Source: Lachnospiraceae bacterium (GTDB lineage Bacteria; Bacillota; Clostridia; Lachnospirales; Lachnospiraceae). From it: DNA of 64,000 bases. The notes under the pieces were generated by a model. It had not been told where the DNA came from and did not search any database. It worked only from the letters and a program-made list of their open reading frames with translations. Where the stretch lies: NCBI GenBank assembly GCA_017412055.1, contig JAFQOW010000041.1, positions 1 to 64,000 on the forward strand, read 5' to 3'. Positions 1 to 6,328 of this stretch are shown one piece after another. Both the position numbers and the translations under genes were made by a program. Numbering within the stretch: the first letter of the stretch is position 1; each line of letters begins with the position of its first letter.

Positions 1-217
1 CCGTTTCACGAGAAGTATATCCCCACTTCTCCTCCGCTGGGTCCCAGATATTGCATTGTATATCACCGAACAACGCAATCTTTGTCCCGTCTTCATAAAG
101 ATAAACTTTCGTTCCGAAAAGTGTTCGCTTAACTTCAACCGGCGCAACTGAAACATAATGATTCAGCTTAGCGAAAGTTTCTGACTGACTTAGGGGCTTT
201 TTGAATGGCTTAAACAT
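1..217 (-). CDS. hypothetical protein, 3' end outside window
   Basis: This is an open frame of 72 codons from an ATG at 217 that runs off the left edge without a stop. The protein begins MFKPFKKPLSQSETF and continues with a short beta-rich, Asp/Glu-containing stretch (LYEDGTKIALFGDIQ). I recognise no family. It belongs to the array of small minus-strand genes but lacks the ACAGAAC element used by most of them. Its leader instead carries a 14-bp inverted repeat (242-305). The sequence CCAAATAAAACT just before the ATG is a weak match to the late-type box. Confidence 0.6.
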   Translation of the reverse strand, partial: MFKPFKKPLSQSETFAKLNHYVSVAPVEVKRTLFGTKVYLYEDGTKIALFGDIQCNIWDPAEEKWGYTSRET

Positions 218-241
218 AGTTTTATTTGGCTCCAGGTTGGT

Positions 242-305
242 CTATATGGCCTTTGCACAGGCTTATAAGCTATTTGGCTTGCTTTGCTATACAAAGGCCA
301 TATAG
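242..305 (-). repeat. perfect 14-bp inverted repeat in intergenic leader
   Basis: Arm 242-255 (CTATATGGCCTTTG) is exactly complementary to arm 292-305, with a 36-nt loop that itself contains the palindrome GCTTATAAGC (261-270). It lies between the stop of the 312-740 gene and the start of the leftmost gene and is not followed by a T-run in either direction. A simple intrinsic terminator is therefore unlikely; an RNA processing or regulatory hairpin or an operator is possible. Confidence 0.6.
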
Positions 306-311
306 GCTAGT

Positions 312-740
312 TTAATTGATTTGATATAAGAAGTACTCGCCAATCTCGTGTTCCTTGCTATCGTAAGTATTGAGGAAATGTCCTCGTCCATCTGCATCAA
401 TAGCATCGTCGATAAAGTCCTCCACGTCATAAATCATGGCCTTGTATGCCTCGTTATCGTCGAAACATCCTGTCCCAGCGAGGAACGCAAATACCTTTTC
501 AGGTACGTCAGAATGAGCAGCGAGGAAATCAGGTCTGAAGTAGCAAATAGAATCCTCAACTGCTTGACGAGCGGCCTTAGTAGCCTCTTCCTCACCCTCT
601 GCTACTGCATACTCCTCATCATCAATAATGAGAACGGGAAGGCCCCAATGAGAATCACGCTCCTTATCTACAGCGAGAGCATCCTTAATATCTTCAGCGG
701 TTACTTCGTTAAAAGGCTTTTCAATGTCGTTCATATTCAT
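312..740 (-). CDS. hypothetical acidic protein, early class
   Basis: This is a 142-residue acidic protein starting MNMNDIEKPFNEVTAEDI. An upstream in-frame extension exists, but the start at 740 is preferred because the promoter-like element ends 24 nt before it and would otherwise lie inside the gene. The C-terminal half has a recognisable pattern (FLAGTGCFDDNEAY, DAIDADGRGHFLNTYD) that looks like a conserved small phage family, but I cannot name it. It is the most downstream complete gene of the minus-strand array and probably an early host-interaction protein. Confidence 0.7.
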   Translation of the reverse strand: MNMNDIEKPFNEVTAEDIKDALAVDKERDSHWGLPVLIIDDEEYAVAEGEEEATKAARQAVEDSICYFRPDFLAAHSDVPEKVFAFLAGTGCFDDNEAYKAMIYDVEDFIDDAIDADGRGHFLNTYDSKEHEIGEYFLYQIN

Positions 741-764
741 GCTTATATTATAGTTGTGTTCTAT
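741..764 (-). promoter_or_regulatory. early promoter-like element (variant ATAGAAC)
   Basis: This is ATAGAAC, 5 nt, then TATAATATAA, ending directly at the ATG of the 312-740 gene. It is the only array copy with T in place of C at position 2. Confidence 0.6.
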
Positions 765-768
765 TCTA

Positions 769-1038
769 TTACTTAGTAGGCTTAGGCTCAAGGGTGCACT
801 CACAACAACGAGGAGACAATGTATGGTAGTTCATAGTCCAACGCACAATAATTCCCTCGTCTGTACAGGAGATTTCCATGTCAGTTGCGTTATCTCCGCT
901 CTTAATAAAGAGACGAGTTATATACGTCTTCATCTCCTCATCGCCCCACTTAGGGTCAATGCAAGAATCAATACGAATGCCATCATGAAACGCGAGGTTT
1001 CCTTTGTCGCACTTGATATGATATGGAAGCTGTAACAT
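769..1038 (-). CDS. hypothetical protein, early class
   Basis: This 89-residue protein starts MLQLPYHIKCDKGNLAF and has five cysteines, a CC pair and another Cys near the C-terminus (PRCCECTLEP). The clustered Cys could bind a metal, but no complete zinc-finger spacing is evident. No family was recognised. It is followed 28 nt later by the next gene of the array and has its own promoter-like element. Confidence 0.65.
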   Translation of the reverse strand: MLQLPYHIKCDKGNLAFHDGIRIDSCIDPKWGDEEMKTYITRLFIKSGDNATDMEISCTDEGIIVRWTMNYHTLSPRCCECTLEPKPTK

Positions 1039-1062
1039 GATTATATTATAGTCTTGTTCTGT
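1039..1062 (-). promoter_or_regulatory. early promoter-like element
   Basis: ACAGAAC begins 24 nt before the ATG at 1038, with TATAATATAA between. The first A of the box is the last A of the upstream gene's TAA stop. Confidence 0.7.
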
Positions 1063-1352
1063 TAGTCTACAAGTACCTCAACCTCATCAATCCCATTGAT
1101 GCAGAAGCCATACTCACTAGAGAGCTGGTCGACAAGCATTTCGCAAAGCTCATCAAATCCCGTCATGCCACCATCCTCGCGCCATCTCTCATGCACGTCT
1201 ACGTCTTCGTCGAGCTCAACCTCATAGGAATCAATATCGGTAGGAAGCTCAGGGCAGGAGATAGGCTCACCATCATCGTCAGTGGTGTCCCACTCAATGC
1301 CCTTAACCTTCACATTCACATACTGCATCTCGGGAAAATATACGCTGTTCAT
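1062..1352 (-). CDS. hypothetical acidic protein, early class
   Basis: This is a 96-residue acidic protein (MNSVYFPEMQYVNVKVKG...). The frame is open further upstream, but the element 24 nt before the ATG at 1352 fixes the start. It is rich in Asp/Glu (DTTDDDGEP, ELDEDVDVHE), with the overall charge of DNA-mimic or protein-binding early phage proteins; that role is only a guess. The first 14 nt of the gene together with the promoter nearly duplicate those of the gene ending at 5141. Confidence 0.65.
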   Translation of the reverse strand: MNSVYFPEMQYVNVKVKGIEWDTTDDDGEPISCPELPTDIDSYEVELDEDVDVHERWREDGGMTGFDELCEMLVDQLSSEYGFCINGIDEVEVLVD

Positions 1353-1376
1353 ACTTATAATATATGCTTGTTCTGT
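1353..1376 (-). promoter_or_regulatory. early promoter-like element
   Basis: ACAGAAC with the variant box CATATATTATAA, 24 nt from the ATG at 1352. Almost identical to the copy at 5142-5165. Confidence 0.65.
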
Positions 1377-1377
1377 C

Positions 1378-1740
1378 TTAAAACTCAGTGTTAATAATAA
1401 CGCTTCCGTCGTCCATAGGAATGCAAGTGGTATTTTCCGCAAGCCAATGCTTGCACTCAGCCTCCACGTCATCCTGAGATACTACCTCGCCAGGATTCTC
1501 TTCTTTAATATCGCGCACAATAGCCTCTACCTCGTCAGGGTTATGGTCCATTACTGCAGCGAGAGCGGACTCATAGCGGTGGAAGCACCAGAAAAGAGAC
1601 TGGTCAAAGTCAATATCCCCACCCCCATCGTCATAAAAGTCGATAACAGCGGAAACACCGTCAAAGCAAAGGTTCTGAAGAATATCAGAGCGAAGAATCT
1701 TCTCAGCGAGATAAGTGTCAAGTTCAAGTCGAATAGCCAT
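1378..1740 (-). CDS. hypothetical acidic protein, early class
   Basis: This is a 120-residue protein (MAIRLELDTYLAEKILRS...) with an acidic centre and a short GGG stretch (DFYDDGGGDIDFDQ). No family was recognised. It is informative for regulation: its promoter-like element lies 52 nt, not 24 nt, from the ATG, leaving an A/C-rich leader of about 28 nt. That argues that the repeated element acts in transcription rather than as a ribosome-binding signal. Confidence 0.65.
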   Translation of the reverse strand: MAIRLELDTYLAEKILRSDILQNLCFDGVSAVIDFYDDGGGDIDFDQSLFWCFHRYESALAAVMDHNPDEVEAIVRDIKEENPGEVVSQDDVEAECKHWLAENTTCIPMDDGSVIINTEF

Positions 1741-1770
1741 AATTTTGTTTGTGTTGTTTGCTTGTTACTT

Positions 1771-1792
1771 TTATATTATAGTCATGTTCTGT
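1771..1792 (-). promoter_or_regulatory. early promoter-like element with a real 5' leader
   Basis: ACAGAAC (1786-1792) and TATAATATAA (1771-1780) have the same internal spacing as the other copies, but the ATG is at 1740, so the transcript would have a leader of about 28 nt. Confidence 0.7.
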
Positions 1793-1798
1793 TCAGTA

Positions 1799-2011
1799 TT
1801 AAGCCAGCTCCAAAGTATAGAGCGGAAGCTGGTCGTTGACGGGATTAGTATCGCCGATAAGACGAACATATACCGGCTTGTTCCACGTTCCGTAAGTCTC
1901 AAATCCCATAACCTCAAAGCGGTCCTCCTCGGTATAACCCTGGACGAAGCCAGAAGTGATGGAGAGAGATTTAACCTTTACAATATCACCAATCTTAATG
2001 TCGTTGTTCAT
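1799..2011 (-). CDS. hypothetical small beta-rich protein, early class
   Basis: This 70-residue protein (MNNDIKIGDIVKVKSLSITS) has the look of a small beta-barrel: an opening IKIGDIVKVKS strand, then FEVMGFETYG and PVYVRLIGD strands. Such IGDIVKVK openings occur in SH3-like or KOW-like domains, but no family can be assigned. The start is supported by the element 24 nt upstream. Confidence 0.65.
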   Translation of the reverse strand: MNNDIKIGDIVKVKSLSITSGFVQGYTEEDRFEVMGFETYGTWNKPVYVRLIGDTNPVNDQLPLYTLELA

Positions 2012-2035
2012 GACTATATTATATAAAAGTTCTGT
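2012..2035 (-). promoter_or_regulatory. early promoter-like element
   Basis: ACAGAAC, then TATATAATATA, 24 nt from the ATG at 2011. Confidence 0.65.
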
Positions 2036-2039
2036 TAAA

Positions 2040-2312
2040 TTAAATGGCCAACTTTATTACAGAAAGCAAACCAAACCATTCGCACTCGTCTGTATCAAAA
2101 CGGAAGCAATCACCGAATCGGTTGACATATACACCTCGCTCTACAATAGAGAGGTCAAACTCGATGGGACCTTCATAATCCACATTAGGAAGGAAGACAA
2201 ACTTTTCGTCATCGTCCTGCACAGTCATATATGCGCCAGCATAATCGACAGCGCTTGCATCCTTGTAGAGCTTCATGAAGTCCTCACCTGAAATCTTTCG
2301 TACGTTATTCAT
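2040..2312 (-). CDS. hypothetical protein, early class
   Basis: This is a 90-residue protein (MNNVRKISGEDFMKLYKDAS). The frame continues 22 codons upstream, but that part would run through the promoter-like element, so 2312 is taken as the start. It is moderately acidic with several aromatic residues near the C-terminus (DECEWFGLLS). No family was recognised. Confidence 0.65.
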   Translation of the reverse strand: MNNVRKISGEDFMKLYKDASAVDYAGAYMTVQDDDEKFVFLPNVDYEGPIEFDLSIVERGVYVNRFGDCFRFDTDECEWFGLLSVIKLAI

Positions 2313-2336
2313 GATTATATTATAGTTGTGTTCTGT
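2313..2336 (-). promoter_or_regulatory. early promoter-like element (consensus copy)
   Basis: ACAGAAC-ACAAC-TATAATATAA-TC directly before the ATG at 2312. Identical over 24 nt to the copy at 2728-2751. Confidence 0.75.
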
Positions 2337-2337
2337 G

Positions 2338-2727
2338 TTAGTCAAAGTCAAGTCCCTCCGGTTCCTCAAGCGGCTCAACCTTATAGATATAAATCGTCAT
2401 ATAGCCAGCATAAATATCAATCTCGCCATTCTTAAACTTTTCCATTGTTTCCTCACTAACGGGGACATTGATATCCTCGTCCTCTGACGACCAATCAACA
2501 CCATACTCATTTCCATCAAGATGAGTAATAAACATATTATGACGATAAGCTCTATCAAAAAGGACGAAGCAAGCAATTTCCTCCTTCAACTCTTCAACGG
2601 AATTGAACTTAATCCGTCGAACAGCGCACTCGTTATATTGAGTAGTAGAAGGGTCCTCACCCTCATTAAAATTGTCCTTCGTAATAGTGTAGTCGTAAAG
2701 CTCAGCGATATATTTTGTATTGTTCAT
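2338..2727 (-). CDS. hypothetical acidic protein, early class
   Basis: This is a 129-residue acidic protein (MNNTKYIAELYDYTITKDN...) ending in an acidic tail (LEEPEGLDFD). A central VEELKEEIACFVLFDRAYRH stretch predicts an amphipathic helix. No family was recognised. The start is fixed by a consensus promoter-like element exactly 24 nt upstream. Confidence 0.65.
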   Translation of the reverse strand: MNNTKYIAELYDYTITKDNFNEGEDPSTTQYNECAVRRIKFNSVEELKEEIACFVLFDRAYRHNMFITHLDGNEYGVDWSSEDEDINVPVSEETMEKFKNGEIDIYAGYMTIYIYKVEPLEEPEGLDFD

Positions 2728-2751
2728 GATTATATTATAGTTGTGTTCTGT
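2728..2751 (-). promoter_or_regulatory. early promoter-like element (consensus copy)
   Basis: Same 24-nt sequence as 2313-2336. It fills the gap between two genes whose coding sequences are only 24 nt apart. Confidence 0.75.
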
Positions 2752-3153
2752 TTAAGCACCAAGTATTCTTTTATTATCCCACAAGCACTTTGCATATCCG
2801 CCCTGAATAAGACGAGCCCAAGCATCAAGACGCTTCCTTACAGAATTATCATACTCACCAAGGACGGGATTATCAAGAGTGAGCTTATTCCAGACAGCGA
2901 AAGTGAACTTCCACGTTATCTGCATCTTCTCGCTCGTCCAACCATGCCCATCTTTGTCGCTATAAAATAACTCATAGGGAGAAGCATAGCCGAGATGACC
3001 AGATGCGAGATTGACCACAATCTTTACGTCATTAGGAAATACCAGCGTAAAAATCCCGGGGTAAAACTCCGTCACCTTCATCTTGTTAAAATCGGGAGAG
3101 AGCATAAGGTCCTTAATTCGCTTAGTTGTAGTCTTGAAGTGTAGCTTGTTCAT
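2752..3153 (-). CDS. hypothetical protein, early class
   Basis: This is a 133-residue basic protein (MNKLHFKTTTKRIKDLM...) with Trp/Tyr-rich central strands and a KRLDAWARLIQGGYAKCLWD helix near the C-terminus. It differs from its mostly acidic neighbours in net charge. It resembles the 3468-3905 product in size and in the aromatic, lysine-rich C-terminus, possibly as a distant paralogue. No family was recognised. Confidence 0.65.
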   Translation of the reverse strand: MNKLHFKTTTKRIKDLMLSPDFNKMKVTEFYPGIFTLVFPNDVKIVVNLASGHLGYASPYELFYSDKDGHGWTSEKMQITWKFTFAVWNKLTLDNPVLGEYDNSVRKRLDAWARLIQGGYAKCLWDNKRILGA

Positions 3154-3177
3154 GCTTTTATTATATCTTAGTTCTGT
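3154..3177 (-). promoter_or_regulatory. early promoter-like element overlapping upstream gene end
   Basis: The box ACAGAAC is part of the last codons (Glu-Gln-Asn-stop) of the 3168-3437 gene and lies 24 nt from the ATG at 3153. Confidence 0.65.
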
Positions 3178-3437
3178 TCTACCTCACAGCTTGCGCCACC
3201 TGAAATCTTACAAATAATTTTGTTAAACTTTTCTGCGTCTTCGCCTACTACAGTCCACAAAAGATTCGTCCGATGCATCGTGGCGGGAGTCCAATATTCA
3301 GATACTTCATCGTTCCAAATTGCAGTCTCGTACTCAGTCCAGCCTTCGCCATCGTCAATACGATAAAAAACGAGATCGCAATCCAAATCATAGTCGCGAG
3401 TAATAATAATTCCTCTAATGTTGTATACTTTGCTCAT
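3168..3437 (-). CDS. hypothetical protein, early class
   Basis: This 89-residue protein (MSKVYNIRGIIITRDYDLDC) has acidic middle strands and ends in EVEQN. The last codons double as the promoter-like box of the next gene, so the gene's 3' end appears constrained by regulation. No family was recognised. Confidence 0.65.
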   Translation of the reverse strand: MSKVYNIRGIIITRDYDLDCDLVFYRIDDGEGWTEYETAIWNDEVSEYWTPATMHRTNLLWTVVGEDAEKFNKIICKISGGASCEVEQN

Positions 3438-3461
3438 GACTATATTATATAAATGTTCTGT
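3438..3461 (-). promoter_or_regulatory. early promoter-like element
   Basis: ACAGAAC, then TATATAATATA, 24 nt from the ATG at 3437. Confidence 0.65.
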
Positions 3462-3467
3462 CTTACT

Positions 3468-3905
3468 TTAGGCTTTTTCGCCATGAATCTTGCACCAAGT
3501 GAGAAGCCCCCAATAATGCTTCTCGAAAGCCTTTTTTCCGTCATGCCAATACTTACGGTATTTCTCAGGGTTCCACGATGGGGGCTCATCCTGCCCACAG
3601 AAACTGAGTGAAAGCTGCTCAAGAATCTTATCAAATACAGCGCGGTGAGTTTTAAGCTGCTCGCCATTAAAAATATAACTCGCTCCACCCTTCTGGCGAT
3701 AGCCAATCCAATTAACCTTGCCAAGCAGCGGGCAAATATCAACTATAATAGTTCCGCCTGACCCATCTCGATTAACGAATTCAAATCCGCTATAAGTTCC
3801 CAGTCTGGGCTGAGGCCACATATAAATGTTGCGACCATCAGGCGGAGTCATTTCCTTCATTGCCTTAAGAGCGGTATTCCATCGAAGTGTTTTCATGCTG
3901 TTCAT
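3468..3905 (-). CDS. hypothetical protein, early class
   Basis: This is a 145-residue basic, Trp-rich protein (MNSMKTLRWNTALKAMKEM...). Strands around GTYSGFEFVNRD and IIVDICPLLGKV are followed by a Trp/Lys-rich C-terminus (WNPEKYRKYWHDGKKAFEKH). The alternating strands and aromatic tail recall the 2752-3153 product. No family was recognised. Confidence 0.65.
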   Translation of the reverse strand: MNSMKTLRWNTALKAMKEMTPPDGRNIYMWPQPRLGTYSGFEFVNRDGSGGTIIVDICPLLGKVNWIGYRQKGGASYIFNGEQLKTHRAVFDKILEQLSLSFCGQDEPPSWNPEKYRKYWHDGKKAFEKHYWGLLTWCKIHGEKA

Positions 3906-3929
3906 GCTTATATTATAGTTGTGTTCTGT
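3906..3929 (-). promoter_or_regulatory. early promoter-like element
   Basis: ACAGAAC-ACAAC-TATAATATAA-GC, 24 nt from the ATG at 3905. Confidence 0.7.
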
Positions 3930-3932
3930 TTA

Positions 3933-4367
3933 TTATAGAGGGCGCTTTACTGCAGGCTCACCAACCTCATGCGGGTCTCGCTGAAGCTTAAAACCCATTG
4001 AGGAATTAAGCGGGAGCTTATCAAGCCAACGCTTCAACTCGTCAAGTGAAACATAAACCTCCTCGCCATTCAAGAAGTGCTGCTCCTTTTCATTGAGGAC
4101 AATATATTCAGTCTCGTTCTTTGCAGTAATAACGGAACCATCCTGAAGCGAAACTCCCTTAACGCCGCCACCAAAGAGGTCGACGAACTCAACTCCGTCC
4201 TTTACTCTTACCTTATATTCATAAGAATGACCATAGAGATCTGAACGGAAACGAATATATCGATAACCTGCGGCTGTATAGCGGTCGCTCATGGCGAAGT
4301 AAGTATCCTTGCCATTGTTAAGGAAATAGCGGCGACCAATAATGAAAGACTTAGTAATGGTATTCAT
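3933..4367 (-). CDS. hypothetical protein, early class
   Basis: This is a 144-residue protein (MNTITKSFIIGRRYFLNNG...) with many Tyr/Arg residues in its N-terminal half (YTAAGYRYIRFRSDLYGHSY) and a helical C-terminal segment (VSLDELKRWLDKLPLN). No family was recognised. It has its own promoter-like element and a clean ATG. Confidence 0.65.
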   Translation of the reverse strand: MNTITKSFIIGRRYFLNNGKDTYFAMSDRYTAAGYRYIRFRSDLYGHSYEYKVRVKDGVEFVDLFGGGVKGVSLQDGSVITAKNETEYIVLNEKEQHFLNGEEVYVSLDELKRWLDKLPLNSSMGFKLQRDPHEVGEPAVKRPL

Positions 4368-4391
4368 GCTTTTATTATAATTATGTTCTGT
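4368..4391 (-). promoter_or_regulatory. early promoter-like element
   Basis: ACAGAAC, then TATAATAAAA, 24 nt from the ATG at 4367. Confidence 0.65.
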
Positions 4392-4397
4392 TCAGGA

Positions 4398-4667
4398 TTA
4401 AGCATTATATGCTTTCTCCAATTCGGCGAGAAGATTCTCCCATGATTTCACGTCATAATCCTCAACGTGAATACGATTCTCATCCTTTAAGTCATTAAGA
4501 TAGTTCTTAATATCGTTAATATAAAGACGCATATCTCGCTTGATAAACTCATTATCAATATGACGACGGAGAAAATCCTGGATAACGGGGACAATATACG
4601 AGCATCGATAAAAACTATATCTAACAGCTGCAGCGAGAATCAAACTAATATCTTGGTCGTTATTCAT
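4398..4667 (-). CDS. hypothetical helical protein, early class
   Basis: This 89-residue protein (MNNDQDISLILAAAVRYSFY) is predicted mostly helical, with several basic residues in the centre (IQDFLRRHIDNEFIKRDMRL) and an amphipathic C-terminal helix (WENLLAELEKAYNA). No family was recognised. Confidence 0.65.
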   Translation of the reverse strand: MNNDQDISLILAAAVRYSFYRCSYIVPVIQDFLRRHIDNEFIKRDMRLYINDIKNYLNDLKDENRIHVEDYDVKSWENLLAELEKAYNA

Positions 4668-4691
4668 GTTTTTATTATATTTTTGTTCTGT
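4668..4691 (-). promoter_or_regulatory. early promoter-like element
   Basis: ACAGAAC, then TATAATAAAA, 24 nt from the ATG at 4667. It exactly fills the 24-nt gap to the next gene. Confidence 0.65.
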
Positions 4692-5141
4692 TTAACCTTT
4701 GGCATTTGCTTTCCAGTCACTAATCAACGGAGCCAACTCGTATCGATGGAGGCTGAAATAGCGATTTATTTTTTCATATATATTGTGCTCTCGCACATTA
4801 AACTCTTTCATATTTCGAGACGAAAGGTTGCTAAGCACCGACCAAAGGAAAGTCGTTGCTGCATCTCGCTTATACGGAGTTCTACCCTTCTGTACTGTTG
4901 TATACTGAGTATTCCCGCTAATAGTACTAAGCGTATGACGGAACTCCACATCCCACCCTGGACCCACCTCTCGCAAGTATATAATAAGCTGGTCACCTTC
5001 GCCAACTCTAATAATAGTACAATGCGGGTCTCGGGGAGCGGGAGTTATTTTATACTTGCGCCAATCGTGCAGAGAGGTGAGACGGATTAGAGCATCCGCT
5101 TTCCGATAGTGCAAAGTTTCCTGATAACATACGCTGTTCAT
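4692..5141 (-). CDS. hypothetical protein, early class
   Basis: This is a 149-residue protein (MNSVCYQETLHYRKADALIR...). The frame extends 13 codons upstream through the promoter-like element, so the ATG at 5141 is preferred. Mixed charge, with a Thr/Arg-rich middle. The DNA around its start (promoter plus ATGAACAGCGTAT) nearly repeats that of the 1062-1352 gene, although the rest of the proteins differ. No family was recognised. Confidence 0.65.
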   Translation of the reverse strand: MNSVCYQETLHYRKADALIRLTSLHDWRKYKITPAPRDPHCTIIRVGEGDQLIIYLREVGPGWDVEFRHTLSTISGNTQYTTVQKGRTPYKRDAATTFLWSVLSNLSSRNMKEFNVREHNIYEKINRYFSLHRYELAPLISDWKANAKG

Positions 5142-5165
5142 ACCTTTAATATATGCTTGTTCTGT
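5142..5165 (-). promoter_or_regulatory. early promoter-like element
   Basis: ACAGAAC with CATATATTAAA, 24 nt from the ATG at 5141. Close duplicate of the copy at 1353-1376. Confidence 0.65.
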
Positions 5166-5166
5166 T

Positions 5167-5379
5167 TTACAATGGGCCACAACCTCCGTGCTCCGCTTTG
5201 AACTCTCTCGTTGCCTGCTTTATCGCTTCTCGTCGGATTTGGTCCGCCATTGTGTTCGTCACCAGACTTCCCGCTTCCATTGCTCGTTTCCACTTCGCTC
5301 GGAAAATTGCGTCAACTCGTTTGGCGAACTCTCCGCCATCGTCGTAGGACCAAACCTCGTTTGTTTTAACGAACTTCAT
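5167..5379 (-). CDS. hypothetical small helical protein
   Basis: This is a 70-residue basic protein (MKFVKTNEVWSYDDGGEFAK) with a long predicted helix containing IRREAIKQATREFKAEHGG. Its ATG overlaps the stop of the upstream gene by 4 nt (ATGA), so it is translationally coupled to the 5376-5561 gene and has no promoter of its own. The region is clearly GC-richer than most of the window. No family was recognised. Confidence 0.65.
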   Translation of the reverse strand: MKFVKTNEVWSYDDGGEFAKRVDAIFRAKWKRAMEAGSLVTNTMADQIRREAIKQATREFKAEHGGCGPL

Positions 5380-5561
5380 TTCAACAGGCCAATCTTACAC
5401 TCGTTATAAGCAATCTTCCAAGCGGCATCAGCGAGTTCCCTCATCTCAGCGGTACCCATATTCGACTCGTCTACCTGCCAAGCAGTCATCCGCTCATTGA
5501 TAATCTCATTAGCGCGCTTTACACAAGCATCCATCAACTTCTGATTCTTAAGTGTGTTCAT
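5376..5561 (-). CDS. hypothetical small helical protein, early class
   Basis: This is a 61-residue helical protein (MNTLKNQKLMDACVKRANEI...). It and the downstream coupled gene share a loose pattern (KRxxxI near the N-terminus and an Ala-rich helix ending in EFK or ECK), so they may be an old tandem duplication. The similarity is weak. It has its own promoter-like element. Confidence 0.65.
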   Translation of the reverse strand: MNTLKNQKLMDACVKRANEIINERMTAWQVDESNMGTAEMRELADAAWKIAYNECKIGLLK

Positions 5562-5585
5562 GTTTTTATATTAACTTAGTTCTGT
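5562..5585 (-). promoter_or_regulatory. early promoter-like element (divergent TATA part)
   Basis: ACAGAAC, then TTAATATAAAA, 24 nt from the ATG at 5561. The box lies inside the 3' end of the 5566-5760 gene. Confidence 0.6.
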
Positions 5586-5760
5586 AATGGCATTCAGTAG
5601 ATTCGTTTTTGTTAATCCTTTTTACAATCTCTAGCACCTCGGCACCCTTTGGTGTTATTTCAACAATTTCGTAATTATATCCAAAGGCTTTTACTTTTGC
5701 GAGATTTTCTTCTGTATATTCAAGAGATTCGCCCAACGTATAATTCAATATATATTTCAT
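5566..5760 (-). CDS. hypothetical small protein
   Basis: This is a 64-residue protein (MKYILNYTLGESLEYTEENL). No ACAGAAC element precedes it. Instead a strong GC-rich hairpin and T-run lie directly upstream (5761-5819), so it may be expressed by readthrough or attenuation. No family was recognised. Confidence 0.55.
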   Translation of the reverse strand: MKYILNYTLGESLEYTEENLAKVKAFGYNYEIVEITPKGAEVLEIVKRINKNESTECHYRTKLI

Positions 5761-5770
5761 TACTTTTCAA

Positions 5771-5819
5771 AAAACGCAGGCTTCCCGTTCTAGAAAGGAG
5801 GAAAGTTGAACGGGAAGCC
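5771..5819 (-). terminator. hairpin with T-run (terminator or attenuator)
   Basis: A 12-bp perfect stem (5779-5790 with 5808-5819) has a 17-nt loop and, on the minus strand, is followed by TGCG and a T6 run. It sits 19 nt upstream of the ATG at 5760 in the reading direction. On the plus strand the loop contains AAAGGAGG, and on the minus strand CCTCCTTTCTA, which resembles the 3' end of 16S rRNA. Confidence 0.6.
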
Positions 5820-5891
5820 CTTCCTTCACACGGATGAAAGTTTATATGCAATATGCTTAATTAAAATTAATTAATTAATTCAAAGAAAAAA

Positions 5892-5922
5892 GTTTGTTTC
5901 AGATCAACGAGTTTGTTTCAGA
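5892..5922. repeat. 12-bp direct repeat
   Basis: GTTTGTTTCAGA occurs at 5892-5903 and again at 5911-5922 (19-bp period). The second copy lies within the last codons of the 5904-6122 gene. An AT-only stretch (TTAATTAATTAATT) lies just to the left. Function unknown. Confidence 0.5.
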
Positions 5923-6122
5923 AGATGGCGACTGTTTTGGTTACGTGAAGCTTCCGCCAATTCCATATAATGGTGCATCTCCACTGGATTAGGATACACC
6001 GTCTGCCATGCTTCTCCTACATATGCACCGGCATAACGAGCATCAAGAATAGTCTGCGCCAGTAACTTACGGAGTTCGCCTCTGGTAAAACACTTTTCGA
6101 TTGAATCAATAAGGTTGTCCAT
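5904..6122 (-). CDS. hypothetical protein, early class
   Basis: This is a 72-residue protein (MDNLIDSIEKCFTRGELRKL). Its middle (DARYAGAYVGEAWQTVYPN) is Ala/Tyr-rich and its C-terminus is basic. No family was recognised. The start is supported by the element 24 nt upstream. Confidence 0.6.
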   Translation of the reverse strand: MDNLIDSIEKCFTRGELRKLLAQTILDARYAGAYVGEAWQTVYPNPVEMHHYMELAEASRNQNSRHLLKQTR

Positions 6123-6146
6123 GATTTATGTTTACCTTAGTTCTGT
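6123..6146 (-). promoter_or_regulatory. early promoter-like element (weak TATA part)
   Basis: ACAGAAC is intact but the second part is TAAACATAAA. 24 nt from the ATG at 6122. Confidence 0.55.
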
Positions 6147-6328
6147 TAATGTGCCAGTTTTTTAATTGCTTTTCGTAACAAGAAAAACCAATATCTGTAT
6201 CTGGTACCAATTGCTTCGCCGGAAAGACAAGCTAATTGATATGGAAAATTAGTTTCTTCTCTCCAATCAAGTTTAGAAATTAAACGTTTATTTTCACGTT
6301 TCTTATAAAAGTTCAATCGCTTATTCAT
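6146..6328 (-). CDS. hypothetical small basic protein
   Basis: This is a 60-residue, strongly basic protein (MNKRLNFYKKRENKRLISKL) with an aromatic segment near the C-terminus (RYRYWFFLLRKAIKKL) that could associate with the membrane. It starts directly after the stop of the upstream lipoprotein gene, so it is probably the last gene of the operon 6860-6146. Confidence 0.55.
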   Translation of the reverse strand: MNKRLNFYKKRENKRLISKLDWREETNFPYQLACLSGEAIGTRYRYWFFLLRKAIKKLAH

